A stretch of 64,000 nt of DNA from Lacustribacter sp964460315 (GCA_964460315.1 CAYWPQ010000002.1:49334-113333); one strand, 5' to 3'; positions 44,957-54,978 are shown, counted from the stretch's first letter. Made by a program: numbers and translations. The notes: a model not told the origin generated them from the sequence alone.

Positions 44957-46246
44957 CTAATGGTCTCGGTCGTGCTGACGAATATTAAAGAGTTCACGAA
45001 TGAACTCAGTTTTCTGCTCGCGCTCAGCGGAATCAAGCTGGCCGAGTTTATGAATCTGGCTGTAGGCGCCGTGAAGATATTTCTGTGAAAGACCATGGGC
45101 CAATGACTTCAGCACAGAATCCACGTCATCACCCTTGGCAAGCCGCTTTCTGGCCAGGGCAAGTTCGCCGGCTTGAATGTCGGTGGCGTAATCGGTCAAG
45201 GCGCGAATCACCGGTACCTGAAGTCTTGACTCTTTCCACTGGGTGAAGGCGGCCACGCCGTCGTCAATGATGGCCTCGGCCTGCTGCACAGCCTCTTGCC
45301 GAGCCTGCACGCCTTCTTTGATGAGTTCACCAAGGTCATCCACCGTGTAGAGAAAGGCATCGTCAAGGTCTGCAACCTCACGTTCAATGTCACGAGGTAC
45401 GGCGAGATCCACCATAAACATGGGGCGATGCTTGCGCTGTTTTAAGGCCCTCTCGATCATGCCCAGGCCGATGATGGGCAGCGTGCTGGCGGTGCAGCTC
45501 ACGACAATGTCGAACTCATGCATGCGCAGCGGAAGCTCGGCCAGTGAGATGGCGGATCCGCCGAATTCATGGGCCAAGGCCTGGCCACGGTCCATGGTGC
45601 GGTTCGCCACCACAATGGATGCCGGTTTCTGTGCAGCGAAATGGGTCGCGGTGAGCTGAATCATTTCCCCGGCCCCGATAAAAAGAACCTTGGTGGCTGA
45701 AAGATCGCCAAAGATTCGCTGCGCAAGCTTCACGGAGGCCGCCGCCATCGACACCGAGTGCAGACCAATCTCGGTGGTGGTGCGCACCTCTTTGGCCACA
45801 GAAAAGGCCTGCTGAAAGAGGTGATGCAGATGGGTGCCAAGGCAGCCAACCTCGTGGGCCTCACGGGCAGCAAGCTTCATCTGGCCAAGAATCTGTGGCT
45901 CACCAATCACCATGGAATCAAGCCCTGACGCCACACGAAAGGCATGACGAACCGCTTGCTGATCAGGTAGCTGATAAAGGTGGGGCGTGAGTTCGGCAGC
46001 CGTTGTTCCGGATTTCCAGGAGAGCCAATCCAGGGCCTGGCCTTTGGCGTCGGCCGCGTTGTCTGCGGCCAGATACATCTCGGTTCGATTGCAGGTGGAA
46101 AGCAAGGCCTGCTCGGGAGCGGAGCGCCGAAGGGTCGAGCGCAACTCATGCAGACCATCGCGCAGGGCCTCACCTGGAAAAGCGAGACGCTCCCGAAGTG
46201 ACAGGGGTGCCGACTGATGGTTGAGACCCAGCGTAATGAGCTGCAT
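44957..46246 (-). CDS. hemA: HemA, glutamyl-tRNA reductase
   Basis: A 429-residue NADPH-dependent enzyme that starts heme synthesis by reducing glutamyl-tRNA to glutamate-1-semialdehyde. LGLNHQSAPLSLRERLAF at the N-terminus and catalytic Cys52 in LLSTCNRTEMY are diagnostic, followed by the NADPH domain (KVLFIGAGEM) and a dimerisation tail. The hemA-prfA-prmC order is widespread in proteobacteria. It uses the C5 pathway. Confidence 0.97.
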   Translation of the reverse strand: MQLITLGLNHQSAPLSLRERLAFPGEALRDGLHELRSTLRRSAPEQALLSTCNRTEMYLAADNAADAKGQALDWLSWKSGTTAAELTPHLYQLPDQQAVRHAFRVASGLDSMVIGEPQILGQMKLAAREAHEVGCLGTHLHHLFQQAFSVAKEVRTTTEIGLHSVSMAAASVKLAQRIFGDLSATKVLFIGAGEMIQLTATHFAAQKPASIVVANRTMDRGQALAHEFGGSAISLAELPLRMHEFDIVVSCTASTLPIIGLGMIERALKQRKHRPMFMVDLAVPRDIEREVADLDDAFLYTVDDLGELIKEGVQARQEAVQQAEAIIDDGVAAFTQWKESRLQVPVIRALTDYATDIQAGELALARKRLAKGDDVDSVLKSLAHGLSQKYLHGAYSQIHKLGQLDSAEREQKTEFIRELFNIRQHDRDH

Positions 46247-46278
46247 GAAATCGCATAAAGATCGATAGACCCTTGATT

Positions 46279-46980
46279 TTACGAGAAAAAATCGACGCGG
46301 TAACCCATTCCGTACTCGGGTCGAAGTCGAATGGAACCATGGTCATGAAGACCAAGTTTTTGTCTTAGTCGGCCAATGTGGGTGTCGAGAGACCGGGAAT
46401 AGGGGCTGTCGACCCTTCCCCAGACCAGCTGCATGAGCTGCGACCTTGAAACAGGCTGACCAGCCTTTGAAAATAAAAGCCAGGCGATCTTAAATTCCTT
46501 CGCGCTCAGGTGCACTTCCCTGCCGTTGACCAAGGCCTGTTGCGTTCCAAGGTTGAGATGAATCGGGCCCAGGTCAATCGGGCGGTCATCGAAGAGCCTG
46601 GGCTGTTTTTGTTTGGCCGCATGAAGGATTCGGATGATGAGCTCGTCACTGCGATACGGCTTCAACACAAAGTCTGCGGCGCCGCAGTCAAAGGAACGCT
46701 GAAGCGTATCGGGCTTTGCGCAGCCACTCACCACCACCATCGTGGGTGCATCGCCAACATCGTGCTGTCGTGCGCGAAGTTTTTCCATCAGAAAAAATCC
46801 AGAGACATCCGGCAGCTGCAGGTCAATCAAGGCCAGATCAAAAGGCTCTTGGCTAAGCCTGCGAAGAAACGGCTTGCCTTGATGAAAGACCTCCATATCG
46901 ATCGCGGTTGAGTGATTTCTTAAAACCTGGAAGAGCCCCTGCGCCTGACGCAGGTCGTCTTCCACAATCGCCACACGCAT
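46279..46980 (-). CDS. OmpR-type response regulator without adjacent kinase
   Basis: A 233-residue two-domain regulator. The receiver has acidic residues at 7-9, phospho-acceptor Asp53 in LIDLQLPDV, and Lys in VLKPY. The C-terminal winged helix keeps the sequence SLDTHIGRLRQKLG. No histidine kinase is adjacent; the nearest is phoR, which has its own phoB. The target is unknown, and its place upstream of hemA only suggests a possible connection. GAGAG-type sequence precedes the start. Confidence 0.9.
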   Translation of the reverse strand: MRVAIVEDDLRQAQGLFQVLRNHSTAIDMEVFHQGKPFLRRLSQEPFDLALIDLQLPDVSGFFLMEKLRARQHDVGDAPTMVVVSGCAKPDTLQRSFDCGAADFVLKPYRSDELIIRILHAAKQKQPRLFDDRPIDLGPIHLNLGTQQALVNGREVHLSAKEFKIAWLLFSKAGQPVSRSQLMQLVWGRVDSPYSRSLDTHIGRLRQKLGLHDHGSIRLRPEYGMGYRVDFFS

Positions 46981-47110
46981 GAGAGGCTCTCCATCGAAGG
47001 TGATTAAAAGCCAAAGCTTAGTGGCGTGCGAGACATCCCGGCATCAGGTCTTCTGACACCGTCAAGGCCACTGACATCCTGCGCCGATGAGTGACCGCTT
47101 GGGACGCGGG

Positions 47111-48625
47111 TCAGGCAGAGAGGAAAAGCTGATAGCCCGGGTGTTGCGTCTCTTCCCAATGGGGATAGCCAAGCTGTTGCAAAAAAGTCTGCAACGCTTG
47201 CTCATCCTGGTTCGGAACCTGAATGCCAACAAGGATTCGGCCGTAGTCAGCGCCGTGGTTGCGGTAGTGAAAAAGCGAAATATTCCAGTCAGGATGCATC
47301 GATGAAAGGAACCGCATCAGCGCACCGGGTCGCTCTGGAAACTCAAAACGAAAGATTCGTTCGCCCTGGGCCAATGCGGATCGCCCACCCACCATGTGTC
47401 TCAGGTGAAGCTTGCCCAGTTCATCATCCGTCAGATCCAGTGCCTGAAACCCTGCTTTTGAAAAGCACTCGGCCAGGTCGCTGGCCTCGCTGCGATTGCG
47501 AATCTGCATACCAAGGTAGATGTGTGCGGCCTTCGCATCCGCAATACGGTAATTAAATTCCGTCACGTTGCGATTCCCAATGGTTTCGCAGAATCGCTTG
47601 AAGCTTCCGCGTTCCTCGGGAATGGTCACGGCAAATACCGCTTCACGTTGCTCGCCAATCTCGGCGCGCTCACTCACAAACCGTAGCCGATCAAAATTCA
47701 TGTTCGCGCCACAGGCAATGGCCACCAGTGTTTTCTCTTGAACCTTGTTTTGGGCAATCCAGTGCTTCATTCCGGCAATGGCGAGTGCGCCGGCGGGCTC
47801 CAGAATGGCGCGGGTGTCTTCAAAGACATCCTTAATGGCTGCACAGATCTGATCGGTGTCGACCAACACAATCTCATCGACATACTTCATGCAAAGCCTG
47901 AGGGTTTCCTCGCCCACCTGTTTGACGGCGGTGCCGTCGGAAAAAAGCCCCACCTCGGAAAGCACAACCCGCTCGCCTTTGGCCATGGATCTCGCCATTG
48001 CGTCGGAGTCGATCGTCTGAACACCGATCACACGAATCTCTGGCTTCACCTGCTTGAGGTAAGCCGCCACCCCTGCAATCAGTCCGCCACCGCCAATGGC
48101 CACAAACACGGCGTCAATCGGTTCCTGGTGTTGGGCCAGCAGCTCCATCGCAATCGTGCCTTGACCCGCAATCACATCGGGGTCATCAAACGGATGCACG
48201 AAGGTCAGACCGGCCTTTTGCTGAAGCTCAAGAGCATGCTGATAGGCGTCCGAATACGAGTCACCATGAAGCACCACCTCGCCACCAAGGGCTCTGACCG
48301 CGTCGATTTTCACGACAGGGGTCGTGACAGGCATCACAATCACCGCTCGGCAGCCCATTTTCTGAGCGGACAGCGCCACACCCTGGGCGTGGTTACCGGC
48401 CGAGGCAGCGATCACCCCCTTGGCCAGCTGCTCTTGGCTGAGGTGGGCCATCTTGTTGTAGGCGCCGCGCAGCTTGAACGAGAAAACGGGCTGCATGTCT
48501 TCCCGCTTGAGCAGCACTTGATTCTTTAGCCTTCGGCTGAGCCCCCGTGCGGGCTCAAGAGGTGTCTCTTGGGCCACGTCATAGACCCGGGCCGTCAGTA
48601 TTTTTCTCAGATAGTCAGATCCCAT
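47111..48625 (-). CDS. ilvA: IlvA, threonine deaminase (biosynthetic)
   Basis: A 504-residue PLP enzyme making 2-ketobutyrate for isoleucine. The PLP lysine is in FSFKLRGAYN (residue 51), and AASAGNHAQGVALSA and the glycine loop VAIGGGGLIAGVA follow. The last 180 residues hold two ACT-like regulatory domains, the form inhibited by isoleucine. ATG 48625 gives the expected GSDYLRKILTARVYDVA N-terminus; longer readings to 48649 or 48805 are not homologous. Confidence 0.95.
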   Translation of the reverse strand: MGSDYLRKILTARVYDVAQETPLEPARGLSRRLKNQVLLKREDMQPVFSFKLRGAYNKMAHLSQEQLAKGVIAASAGNHAQGVALSAQKMGCRAVIVMPVTTPVVKIDAVRALGGEVVLHGDSYSDAYQHALELQQKAGLTFVHPFDDPDVIAGQGTIAMELLAQHQEPIDAVFVAIGGGGLIAGVAAYLKQVKPEIRVIGVQTIDSDAMARSMAKGERVVLSEVGLFSDGTAVKQVGEETLRLCMKYVDEIVLVDTDQICAAIKDVFEDTRAILEPAGALAIAGMKHWIAQNKVQEKTLVAIACGANMNFDRLRFVSERAEIGEQREAVFAVTIPEERGSFKRFCETIGNRNVTEFNYRIADAKAAHIYLGMQIRNRSEASDLAECFSKAGFQALDLTDDELGKLHLRHMVGGRSALAQGERIFRFEFPERPGALMRFLSSMHPDWNISLFHYRNHGADYGRILVGIQVPNQDEQALQTFLQQLGYPHWEETQHPGYQLFLSA

Positions 48626-48743
48626 GGGGTGTTTTATAACCCAATTCATCGAAAGCCCTACGGGGGGCGTGCATTCCAGGGCGCGTTTTGGCCAAAAAAC
48701 GGGGAAAATAGACCCCTTGTCATGAACGCCACCTCCAGGCCCT

Positions 48744-51700
48744 ATGAACGCACCCCTTAACCCGACCATTCTCGCCCAGCTGGACCGTGCTGACGTTTCG
48801 CGCAATCCATCCAGGCTGCGCGAAATTCCTTACAACTACACCTCGTTTTCCGACCGCGAGATCGTTCTTCGAGTGCTGGGTTCCGAGGGCTGGGCGCTGC
48901 TTGCTGAACTTCGCACAGAGCGGAAAACGGGGCGTTCAGCCCGCATGCTCTACGAGGTCATTGGTGACATCTGGGCCGTCAGCCGTAACCCCTATCTTCA
49001 AGATGACCTGCTCGACAATCCGAAGCGTCGTCGTCAGCTGATCGAAGCCCTTCATCACCGGCTCTCAGAAATTGATCGTCGCCGTACTGTCGAGATGGTT
49101 GAAAAGCCCATCACAGCCGACACCAATCCCCAGCTCTTGGCAGCGGCCCGAGACCACAAGGTGGGGCAGCTGCTTGCACTTGCGCGCAAGGCCGTCCAGA
49201 ACTTTGACGCTGAATTCGATGAAACCGCCAAGCTTCGCAAGCGTGTGACCAAGGCGCTTGGCCGCTCCACGGCGTCGGACAACATCAAGTTTGACGGCTT
49301 GTCGCGCGTCTCTCATGTCACCGATGCAACCGACTGGCGTGTGGAATACCCCTTCGTGGTGCTGACTCCCGACACCGAGGCTGAAATTCCCGCCATGGTG
49401 AAAAGCTGCATCGAGGTGGGCCTCACCATCATCCCGCGTGGAGGCGGTACGGGCTATACGGGCGGCGCCGTTCCGCTCACCTCCCGTTCGGCGGTGATCA
49501 ACACAGAAAAACTGGAAATGCTTGGCCCGGTTGAGCGAATCGCGCTGCCCGGAATGAGCGAACCCGTGGCCACAATTTTCAGTGGCGCAGGCGTCGTCAC
49601 CCGACGTGTTTCGGATGCCGCAGATGCCGCGGGTGTGGTCTTCGCTGTGGACCCAACATCGGCCGACGCCTCCTGCATTGGCGGCAACATCGCCATGAAT
49701 GCGGGCGGGAAAAAAGCGGTGCTCTGGGGCACCGCGGTGGATAACCTGGCTTGGTGGCGAATGGTCGACCCACAAGGCCAGTGGCTTGAGGTCACTCGCC
49801 TTGATCACAACATGGGCAAAATCCATGACGCCCCCTGGGCCGAGTTCCGTCTCGCCTGGTATGCGCCCGAACAATTCCGCCCTCAGGGCAGCGGGCCCGG
49901 TGTCATGCAGGGTTCGCCTCTGCGTGAGGAAGTGGTCAAGTTGGAGGGCTGGAGATTTCGCCGCATTGGTCTTGGCAAAGACGTCACCGACAAGGTGCTG
50001 GGTGGCCTTCCAGGCATTCAGAAAGAAGGCTGTGACGGCCTGATCACCAGTGCGCGCTGGGTGCTGCATCGTATGCCCAAGCATGTTCGCACCGTCTGCC
50101 TTGAGTTTTTCGGTAATGCCCAAGACGCTGTTCCATCGATTGTTGAGATTAAAAATCATCTGGATCAAAAGCCTGGCGGCGCCCTCTTGGCGGGGCTCGA
50201 GCACCTGGATGAGCGCTACCTTCGTGCGGTGGGCTATGGCACGAAAAGCAAGCGTGGCGCCCTGCCCAAAATGGTGCTGATTGGCGACATCGTGGGTGAC
50301 GATGACCAGGCCGTGGCGAAGGCCGCTTCAGAGGTGATTCGTCTTGCCAATGGCCATGCTGGAGAAGGTTTCGTTGCGGTCTCGCCCGAGGCCCGCAAAG
50401 CCTTCTGGTCCGAGCGCAGCCGAACCGCAGCCATTGCTCGCCACACCAACGCGTTCAAGATCAATGAAGACGTGGTGATTCCTTTGCCCCGAATGGGCGA
50501 ATACACCAATGAAATTGAGCGCATCAACATCGAGCTTTCCATCGGCAACAAGTTGAAGCTCATCAAGGCCTTGCGGGAACATCTGGAGAACCCCTTGCTG
50601 TCCGCCAGCCTTCAGCCTGGCGAACTCGACGAGCAGACGTTTGAAGACGATCTTGCGCGACGACTGGGCCTTGCCTCGAATCTACTGAATCAGATTGAAA
50701 GCCGTTGGTCCCTTCTGCTTCAGCGTCTCTATGACCCCATGGCCGACCTGGACGACCCTTTGCGTTCGGTAGGCATTGACCTGCACGACACAGCCCTTGC
50801 TGCGCGTGTCACGGAAGCCTCCGCTCAAGGGGCTGGCAAGCTTGTGGACCTTATTCAGACCCATCACATTCGGGTTTCTTGGAAGCGAGAGCTTCGCGAA
50901 CCCCTGCGCGGCATTTTCAGCGGGGCTGCATTTGCACCGGTGATGGAACGGATCGAGGCCACACATAAGGCTGTCTTACGTTCGCGAGTATTCGTCGCCC
51001 TTCACATGCATGCGGGTGACGGCAACGTGCACACCAACATCCCGGTGAACTCGGACGACTACGACATGCTCCAAGAAGCTCACCATGCGGTGGCTCGGAT
51101 CATGGCCATTGCAAAATCTCTCGACGGCGTCATTTCAGGAGAGCATGGCATTGGCATCACCAAGATGGAGTTCCTCACCGAGTCTGAGCTCGACGCCTTC
51201 GCCGATTACAAAAAGAAAGTCGACCCCAATCAGCATTTCAATGCGGGCAAGCTTTTGCGCGGCGGCAACTTGGACAACGCCTACACCCCGTCGTTTGGTC
51301 TGATGGGTGCCGAAAGCCTGATCATGCAGCAGTCGGACATCGGCTCCATCGCTGATTCCTTTGCCAACTGCCTGCGTTGCGGAAAGTGCAAGCCGGTGTG
51401 CGCCACCCATGTGCCCCGAGCCAACCTGCTTTATTCACCCCGCAACAAGATTCTTGCCACATCCTTGCTAATCGAGGCCTTCCTTTATGAAGAGCAGACC
51501 CGTCGCGGCGTGTCGATCAAACACTGGGATGAATTCAGTGATGTGGCCGACCACTGCACGGTCTGCCACAAATGCCTGACGCCCTGCCCAGTCAATATCG
51601 ACTTTGGCGAGGTCTCGATGAACATGCGCAACCTCTTGCGCAAGATGGGCAAGAAGAAATTCAACCCCGGCTCGGCCGCGTCCATGTTCTTTTTAAACGC

Positions 51701-52784
51701 CTCGAACCCTCAGACCATTCAGATTGCTCGCAAGCTGATGATTGAATGGGGTTACAAGGCTCAGCGCATTGCTCACGATGTGCTTAAAAAATTTGCCAAG
51801 GCCCAGACGGCAAAGCCACCCGCCACCCTGGGGAAGGCGCCGATTCAAGAGCAGGTGATTCATTTCATCAACAAAAAAATGCCGGGCAATCTTCCCAAGA
51901 AAACCGCCCGTGCACTTCTGGACATTGAAGACGCGAACTATGTCCCGGTGATTCGCAATCCCAAGGCCACGTCCTCAGAAAGCGAGGCTGTGTTTTATTT
52001 CCCGGGCTGTGGCTCTGAGCGATTGTTCTCTCAGGTGGGGCTGGCCACCCAGGCCATGCTCTGGCATGTGGGGGTTCAGACGGTGTTGCCCCCGGGTTAC
52101 CTCTGCTGCGGCTACCCGCAACGTGGTTCCGGTCAGTTTGATAAAGCCGAAAAGATCATCACGGACAACCGGGTGCTTTTTCATCGCGTGGCCAATACTC
52201 TAAATTACCTGGACATCAAAACCATCGTGGTGTCCTGTGGCACCTGCTATGACCAGCTGGCAGGCTATGAATTCGACAAGATCTTCCCGGGCTGCCGAAT
52301 TATCGACATCCATGAATTTCTCATGGAAAAAGGGATTCGCCTGGATTCGGTCACGGGTGTTCGTTACATGTACCACGACCCTTGTCACAGCCCCATGAAA
52401 CAGCATCAGCCTCTGAAGGTGGTCAATCAGCTGATGAACAGTGACCTCAATGGCAAGATTGAAAAGAACGATCGCTGCTGTGGCGAATCAGGAACCCTGG
52501 CTGTGACCCGGCCTGATATTTCCACCCAGGTTCGCTTTCGCAAGGAAGAGGAAATGCGAAAAGCCGCGGATGCGCTTCGGGCGCAGTCCGGCCAAGACAC
52601 CAGCCTCAAGATCCTTACCTCCTGCCCATCCTGTCTTCAGGGCTTGGCCCGCTACACCGACGACGTCGCTGTGGATGCGGATTACATCGTGGTTGAAATT
52701 GCCAAGCATGTCCTGGGTGACCAGTGGCTTCCCGCTTATGTGGATGCGGCCAACCATGGTGGCATTGAGCGAGTGCTGGTCTAA
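48744..52784 (+). CDS. Fused flavin / iron-sulfur 2-hydroxyacid oxidoreductase (DUF3683 family)
   Basis: A 1346-residue protein with several parts. An N-terminal region of about 200 residues matches the DUF3683 type. An FAD-binding PCMH domain has PRGGGTGYTGGAVP near 230. The FAD-oxidase C domain carries HMHAGDGNVHTN near 753 and SGEHGIGITKMEF near 795. Two 4Fe-4S motifs have cysteines 876-879-882-886 and 938-941-944-948. Two CCG domains end the chain, with CCGYPQRG near 1123 and CCGESGT near 1244. This is effectively a GlcD-GlcF fusion, so oxidation of lactate, glycolate or a similar 2-hydroxy acid with electrons to the quinone pool is likely. The substrate is not known. No clear ribosome binding site precedes the ATG. 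Confidence 0.9.
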   Translation: MNAPLNPTILAQLDRADVSRNPSRLREIPYNYTSFSDREIVLRVLGSEGWALLAELRTERKTGRSARMLYEVIGDIWAVSRNPYLQDDLLDNPKRRRQLIEALHHRLSEIDRRRTVEMVEKPITADTNPQLLAAARDHKVGQLLALARKAVQNFDAEFDETAKLRKRVTKALGRSTASDNIKFDGLSRVSHVTDATDWRVEYPFVVLTPDTEAEIPAMVKSCIEVGLTIIPRGGGTGYTGGAVPLTSRSAVINTEKLEMLGPVERIALPGMSEPVATIFSGAGVVTRRVSDAADAAGVVFAVDPTSADASCIGGNIAMNAGGKKAVLWGTAVDNLAWWRMVDPQGQWLEVTRLDHNMGKIHDAPWAEFRLAWYAPEQFRPQGSGPGVMQGSPLREEVVKLEGWRFRRIGLGKDVTDKVLGGLPGIQKEGCDGLITSARWVLHRMPKHVRTVCLEFFGNAQDAVPSIVEIKNHLDQKPGGALLAGLEHLDERYLRAVGYGTKSKRGALPKMVLIGDIVGDDDQAVAKAASEVIRLANGHAGEGFVAVSPEARKAFWSERSRTAAIARHTNAFKINEDVVIPLPRMGEYTNEIERINIELSIGNKLKLIKALREHLENPLLSASLQPGELDEQTFEDDLARRLGLASNLLNQIESRWSLLLQRLYDPMADLDDPLRSVGIDLHDTALAARVTEASAQGAGKLVDLIQTHHIRVSWKRELREPLRGIFSGAAFAPVMERIEATHKAVLRSRVFVALHMHAGDGNVHTNIPVNSDDYDMLQEAHHAVARIMAIAKSLDGVISGEHGIGITKMEFLTESELDAFADYKKKVDPNQHFNAGKLLRGGNLDNAYTPSFGLMGAESLIMQQSDIGSIADSFANCLRCGKCKPVCATHVPRANLLYSPRNKILATSLLIEAFLYEEQTRRGVSIKHWDEFSDVADHCTVCHKCLTPCPVNIDFGEVSMNMRNLLRKMGKKKFNPGSAASMFFLNASNPQTIQIARKLMIEWGYKAQRIAHDVLKKFAKAQTAKPPATLGKAPIQEQVIHFINKKMPGNLPKKTARALLDIEDANYVPVIRNPKATSSESEAVFYFPGCGSERLFSQVGLATQAMLWHVGVQTVLPPGYLCCGYPQRGSGQFDKAEKIITDNRVLFHRVANTLNYLDIKTIVVSCGTCYDQLAGYEFDKIFPGCRIIDIHEFLMEKGIRLDSVTGVRYMYHDPCHSPMKQHQPLKVVNQLMNSDLNGKIEKNDRCCGESGTLAVTRPDISTQVRFRKEEEMRKAADALRAQSGQDTSLKILTSCPSCLQGLARYTDDVAVDADYIVVEIAKHVLGDQWLPAYVDAANHGGIERVLV

Positions 52785-54076
52785 GCTCTCACACGTTTGG
52801 CGGGGAAGACGATGGAGAATCGACTTCCCTTGCCGACCTCGCTTTTAATCATCAGCTGAGCCTGGTGGCGAGTGGCTACATGCTTGACAATCGCAAGGCC
52901 AAGACCTGTTCCACCGGCCTCACGCGAACGCCCACGATCCACCCGATAAAACCGCTCGGTCAGTCTTGGAAGGTGTTGCGACGCAATTCCCGGTCCGGTG
53001 TCGGCCACCGAAAACTCCCCCTCTCCGTCGTCTCGCACGGCCCACTCAATGGTGATCTTGCCGCCTGCTGGGGTGTAGCGAATGGCGTTGCTGACCAGGT
53101 TGGAGAAGGCGCTGCGCAGCTCTTCCTCGGAACCCAAGAGTGTGGATTCGCAGCCCACCAAGGCTTCGATGGTGTGTTGTTCTCGGCTGAGCGTCTGGCC
53201 ATCTTGAACCATGTCATTGACGATGGCCGACATCGACAGACTCTCGTCTTGTGCTGGCGCTGAGGTGGACTCAAGCTTGGAGAGCACCAGAAGATCTTCA
53301 ACAATATTTTCCATACGCCGTGCCTGTCCGTGCATGAGGCCAAGGTACTGATCCCGTTGTTCGTTGCTGAGCGGGAGGTCGCGCAGGGTTTCAAGAAATC
53401 CGCTGAGCACCGTGAGGGGGGTCTTCAGCTCATGAGAAACGTTGGCCACAAAATCTCGTCGTGTGGTTTCAAGCCGATCCAGCTGGGTAATGTCGCGGGT
53501 CAGCAACAGCCGCTGTTGGCTGCCATAAGGAATCAGCTGCATCTGCAAAACCTGGTCTCTTTTGCGGAGGCCTTTGAGCACGATGGGCTTGTCCCACTCA
53601 CGGCCATTCAGATAACTCACAAAGTCAGGATGGCGCACGATATTGATCAGGTTTCGCCCTGAGTCTTGTTGGCTGCGAATGCCCAGCTGCTCTTCGGCCT
53701 GCTCGTTGGCGTAGATCACCTGATTGTCTTCGTCGAGTGTCACCACGCCGTCCGGCATGGCCTCGGTGGCGTTTCGGAAATTCTTCAGGGCTTCAGCCAG
53801 CTGCTGACGCTGGTGCTCTCCCGACTTTGCCAGTCGGTAGATCTTGGCGAACACAAGATCCCAGGTGCCCGAGCCATGAGGCACTTTTTCAAGACGAAAA
53901 TCTTCAAGCCAACGGATGGTTTTTTGAAGGTAATACAGCTGGTAGACCACCCACCAGGCCAGCAAAAGAATGGCCGATATCCAGCCCGACTGAGGGCCGC
54001 CAATCCAGGAAAAGATCAGGGCAATCGTTCCGATGCCGATCAGATAAAAAACAATTCGAATCCAGAAATCCAACAT
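52781..54076 (-). CDS. phoR: PhoR, phosphate-regulon sensor histidine kinase
   Basis: A 431-residue kinase with two N-terminal membrane helices (about 5-45), a PAS domain (about 100-200), the phosphorylated His215 in FVANVSHELKTP, and an ATPase domain ending in GTGLGLAIVKHVATRH. This is the PhoR layout. In other bacteria it senses phosphate through the Pst transporter, which is not in the window. It follows phoB by 54 bases and overlaps the convergent oxidoreductase gene by four bases. Confidence 0.94.
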   Translation of the reverse strand: MLDFWIRIVFYLIGIGTIALIFSWIGGPQSGWISAILLLAWWVVYQLYYLQKTIRWLEDFRLEKVPHGSGTWDLVFAKIYRLAKSGEHQRQQLAEALKNFRNATEAMPDGVVTLDEDNQVIYANEQAEEQLGIRSQQDSGRNLINIVRHPDFVSYLNGREWDKPIVLKGLRKRDQVLQMQLIPYGSQQRLLLTRDITQLDRLETTRRDFVANVSHELKTPLTVLSGFLETLRDLPLSNEQRDQYLGLMHGQARRMENIVEDLLVLSKLESTSAPAQDESLSMSAIVNDMVQDGQTLSREQHTIEALVGCESTLLGSEEELRSAFSNLVSNAIRYTPAGGKITIEWAVRDDGEGEFSVADTGPGIASQHLPRLTERFYRVDRGRSREAGGTGLGLAIVKHVATRHQAQLMIKSEVGKGSRFSIVFPAKRVRA

Positions 54077-54130
54077 GAGGCGATTATCGCCTGTTGGGGC
54101 CGGCGAGGGTGGGGTGGAGCTGGCGTCGGA

Positions 54131-54844
54131 TCAGCCCTCGGCCGAGGGGTTCGCGCTGATGCGGTAGCCGCTGCCGCGAACCGTCTCGACAAGCCGGTCA
54201 TGGCCGGTGGGTTCTAGAGCTTTTCGAAGCCTGCGGATATGGACATCCACGGTGCGCTCTTCGACAAACACATGATCGCCCCATACCTGGTCAAGCAGCT
54301 GGGCTCGGCTGTGGACGCGTTCGGCGTGGGTCATGAAGAAATGAAGCAGCCGGAATTCTGTGGGCCCGAGGTCAATCGCGGTGTCATTGCCCCAGACTCT
54401 GTGGGTGACTGGGTCAAGTCGAAGGCCACCGATTTCAACTGCATCACTCGTCAACTGGGGCGCCCTTCGACGCATGACCGCTTTGATCCGGGCCATCAGT
54501 TCCTTTGGGGAAAATGGTTTGGTCAGGTAATCGTCCGCCCCGGTTTCAAGCCCTTCAACTTTGTCGGACTCATCGGTTCGTGCGGTCAGCATGATGATGG
54601 GAAGATCTTTCGTTCGAGTTTCCGAGCGAAGTTTTTTTGCGAGCCGAACCCCCGACATGCCTGGCAGCATCCAGTCGAGCAGAACCAGATCAGGAAGCTC
54701 GGTGGCAATCATGGCCTGAGCGGCCTCGGCGTCGCCGGCAATCATGACCTGGTAGCCTGCAAAGCCAAGATTCACCGAGAGCAGCTCGGCGATCGCGGGT
54801 TCATCTTCAACGACAAGGATTTTGCTTTGCATCGAGGTCATCAT
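54131..54844 (-). CDS. phoB: PhoB, phosphate-regulon response regulator
   Basis: A 237-residue OmpR-family regulator. ILVVEDEP holds the acidic pocket, the phospho-acceptor is Asp57 in LLDWMLPG, and the DNA-binding domain has DVHIRRLRKALE. Nearly every residue of the receiver and winged helix matches the PhoB subgroup. ATGs at 54844, 54841 and 54832 are possible starts; none has a strong ribosome binding site. Four PhoB half-sites lie upstream, so autoregulation is likely. Confidence 0.95.
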   Translation of the reverse strand: MMTSMQSKILVVEDEPAIAELLSVNLGFAGYQVMIAGDAEAAQAMIATELPDLVLLDWMLPGMSGVRLAKKLRSETRTKDLPIIMLTARTDESDKVEGLETGADDYLTKPFSPKELMARIKAVMRRRAPQLTSDAVEIGGLRLDPVTHRVWGNDTAIDLGPTEFRLLHFFMTHAERVHSRAQLLDQVWGDHVFVEERTVDVHIRRLRKALEPTGHDRLVETVRGSGYRISANPSAEG

Positions 54845-54934
54845 TCTGTTTCAAGCGGCGCCAATCCAGCGACATGCATGCGCAGCTGGTGGGGGGTTAT
54901 TCATCCAATTCTTGTCATGCTAGCCCCTATACTA

Positions 54935-54974
54935 ATGACGAATGTATGACGTCAATATGACAACCTAATGACAT
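54935..54974 (-). promoter_or_regulatory. Tandem Pho box: four PhoB half-sites at 11-base spacing
   Basis: ATGAC occurs at 54935, 54946, 54957 and 54968, exactly 11 bases apart. On the minus strand these read as TCGTCAT, ACGTCAT, TTGTCAT and ATGTCAT, close to the CTGTCAT half-site of the PhoB operator, whose repeats recur every 11 bases. The orientation points toward phoB. TAGTAT (54934-54929, minus) follows as a possible -10. On the plus strand TATACT (54928-54933) could be a -10 for the DUF971 gene. Confidence 0.8.
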
Positions 54975-54978
54975 CAAT

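Noticed and set aside
47738..48529. A 263-codon plus-strand frame opposite ilvA
   Set aside because: IlvA motifs (PLP lysine, glycine loop) cover the interval on the minus strand.
49065..50204. A 379-codon minus-strand frame opposite the flavin oxidoreductase
   Set aside because: The plus strand encodes conserved FAD-domain motifs across the whole interval; the antisense frame has no domain or ribosome binding site.
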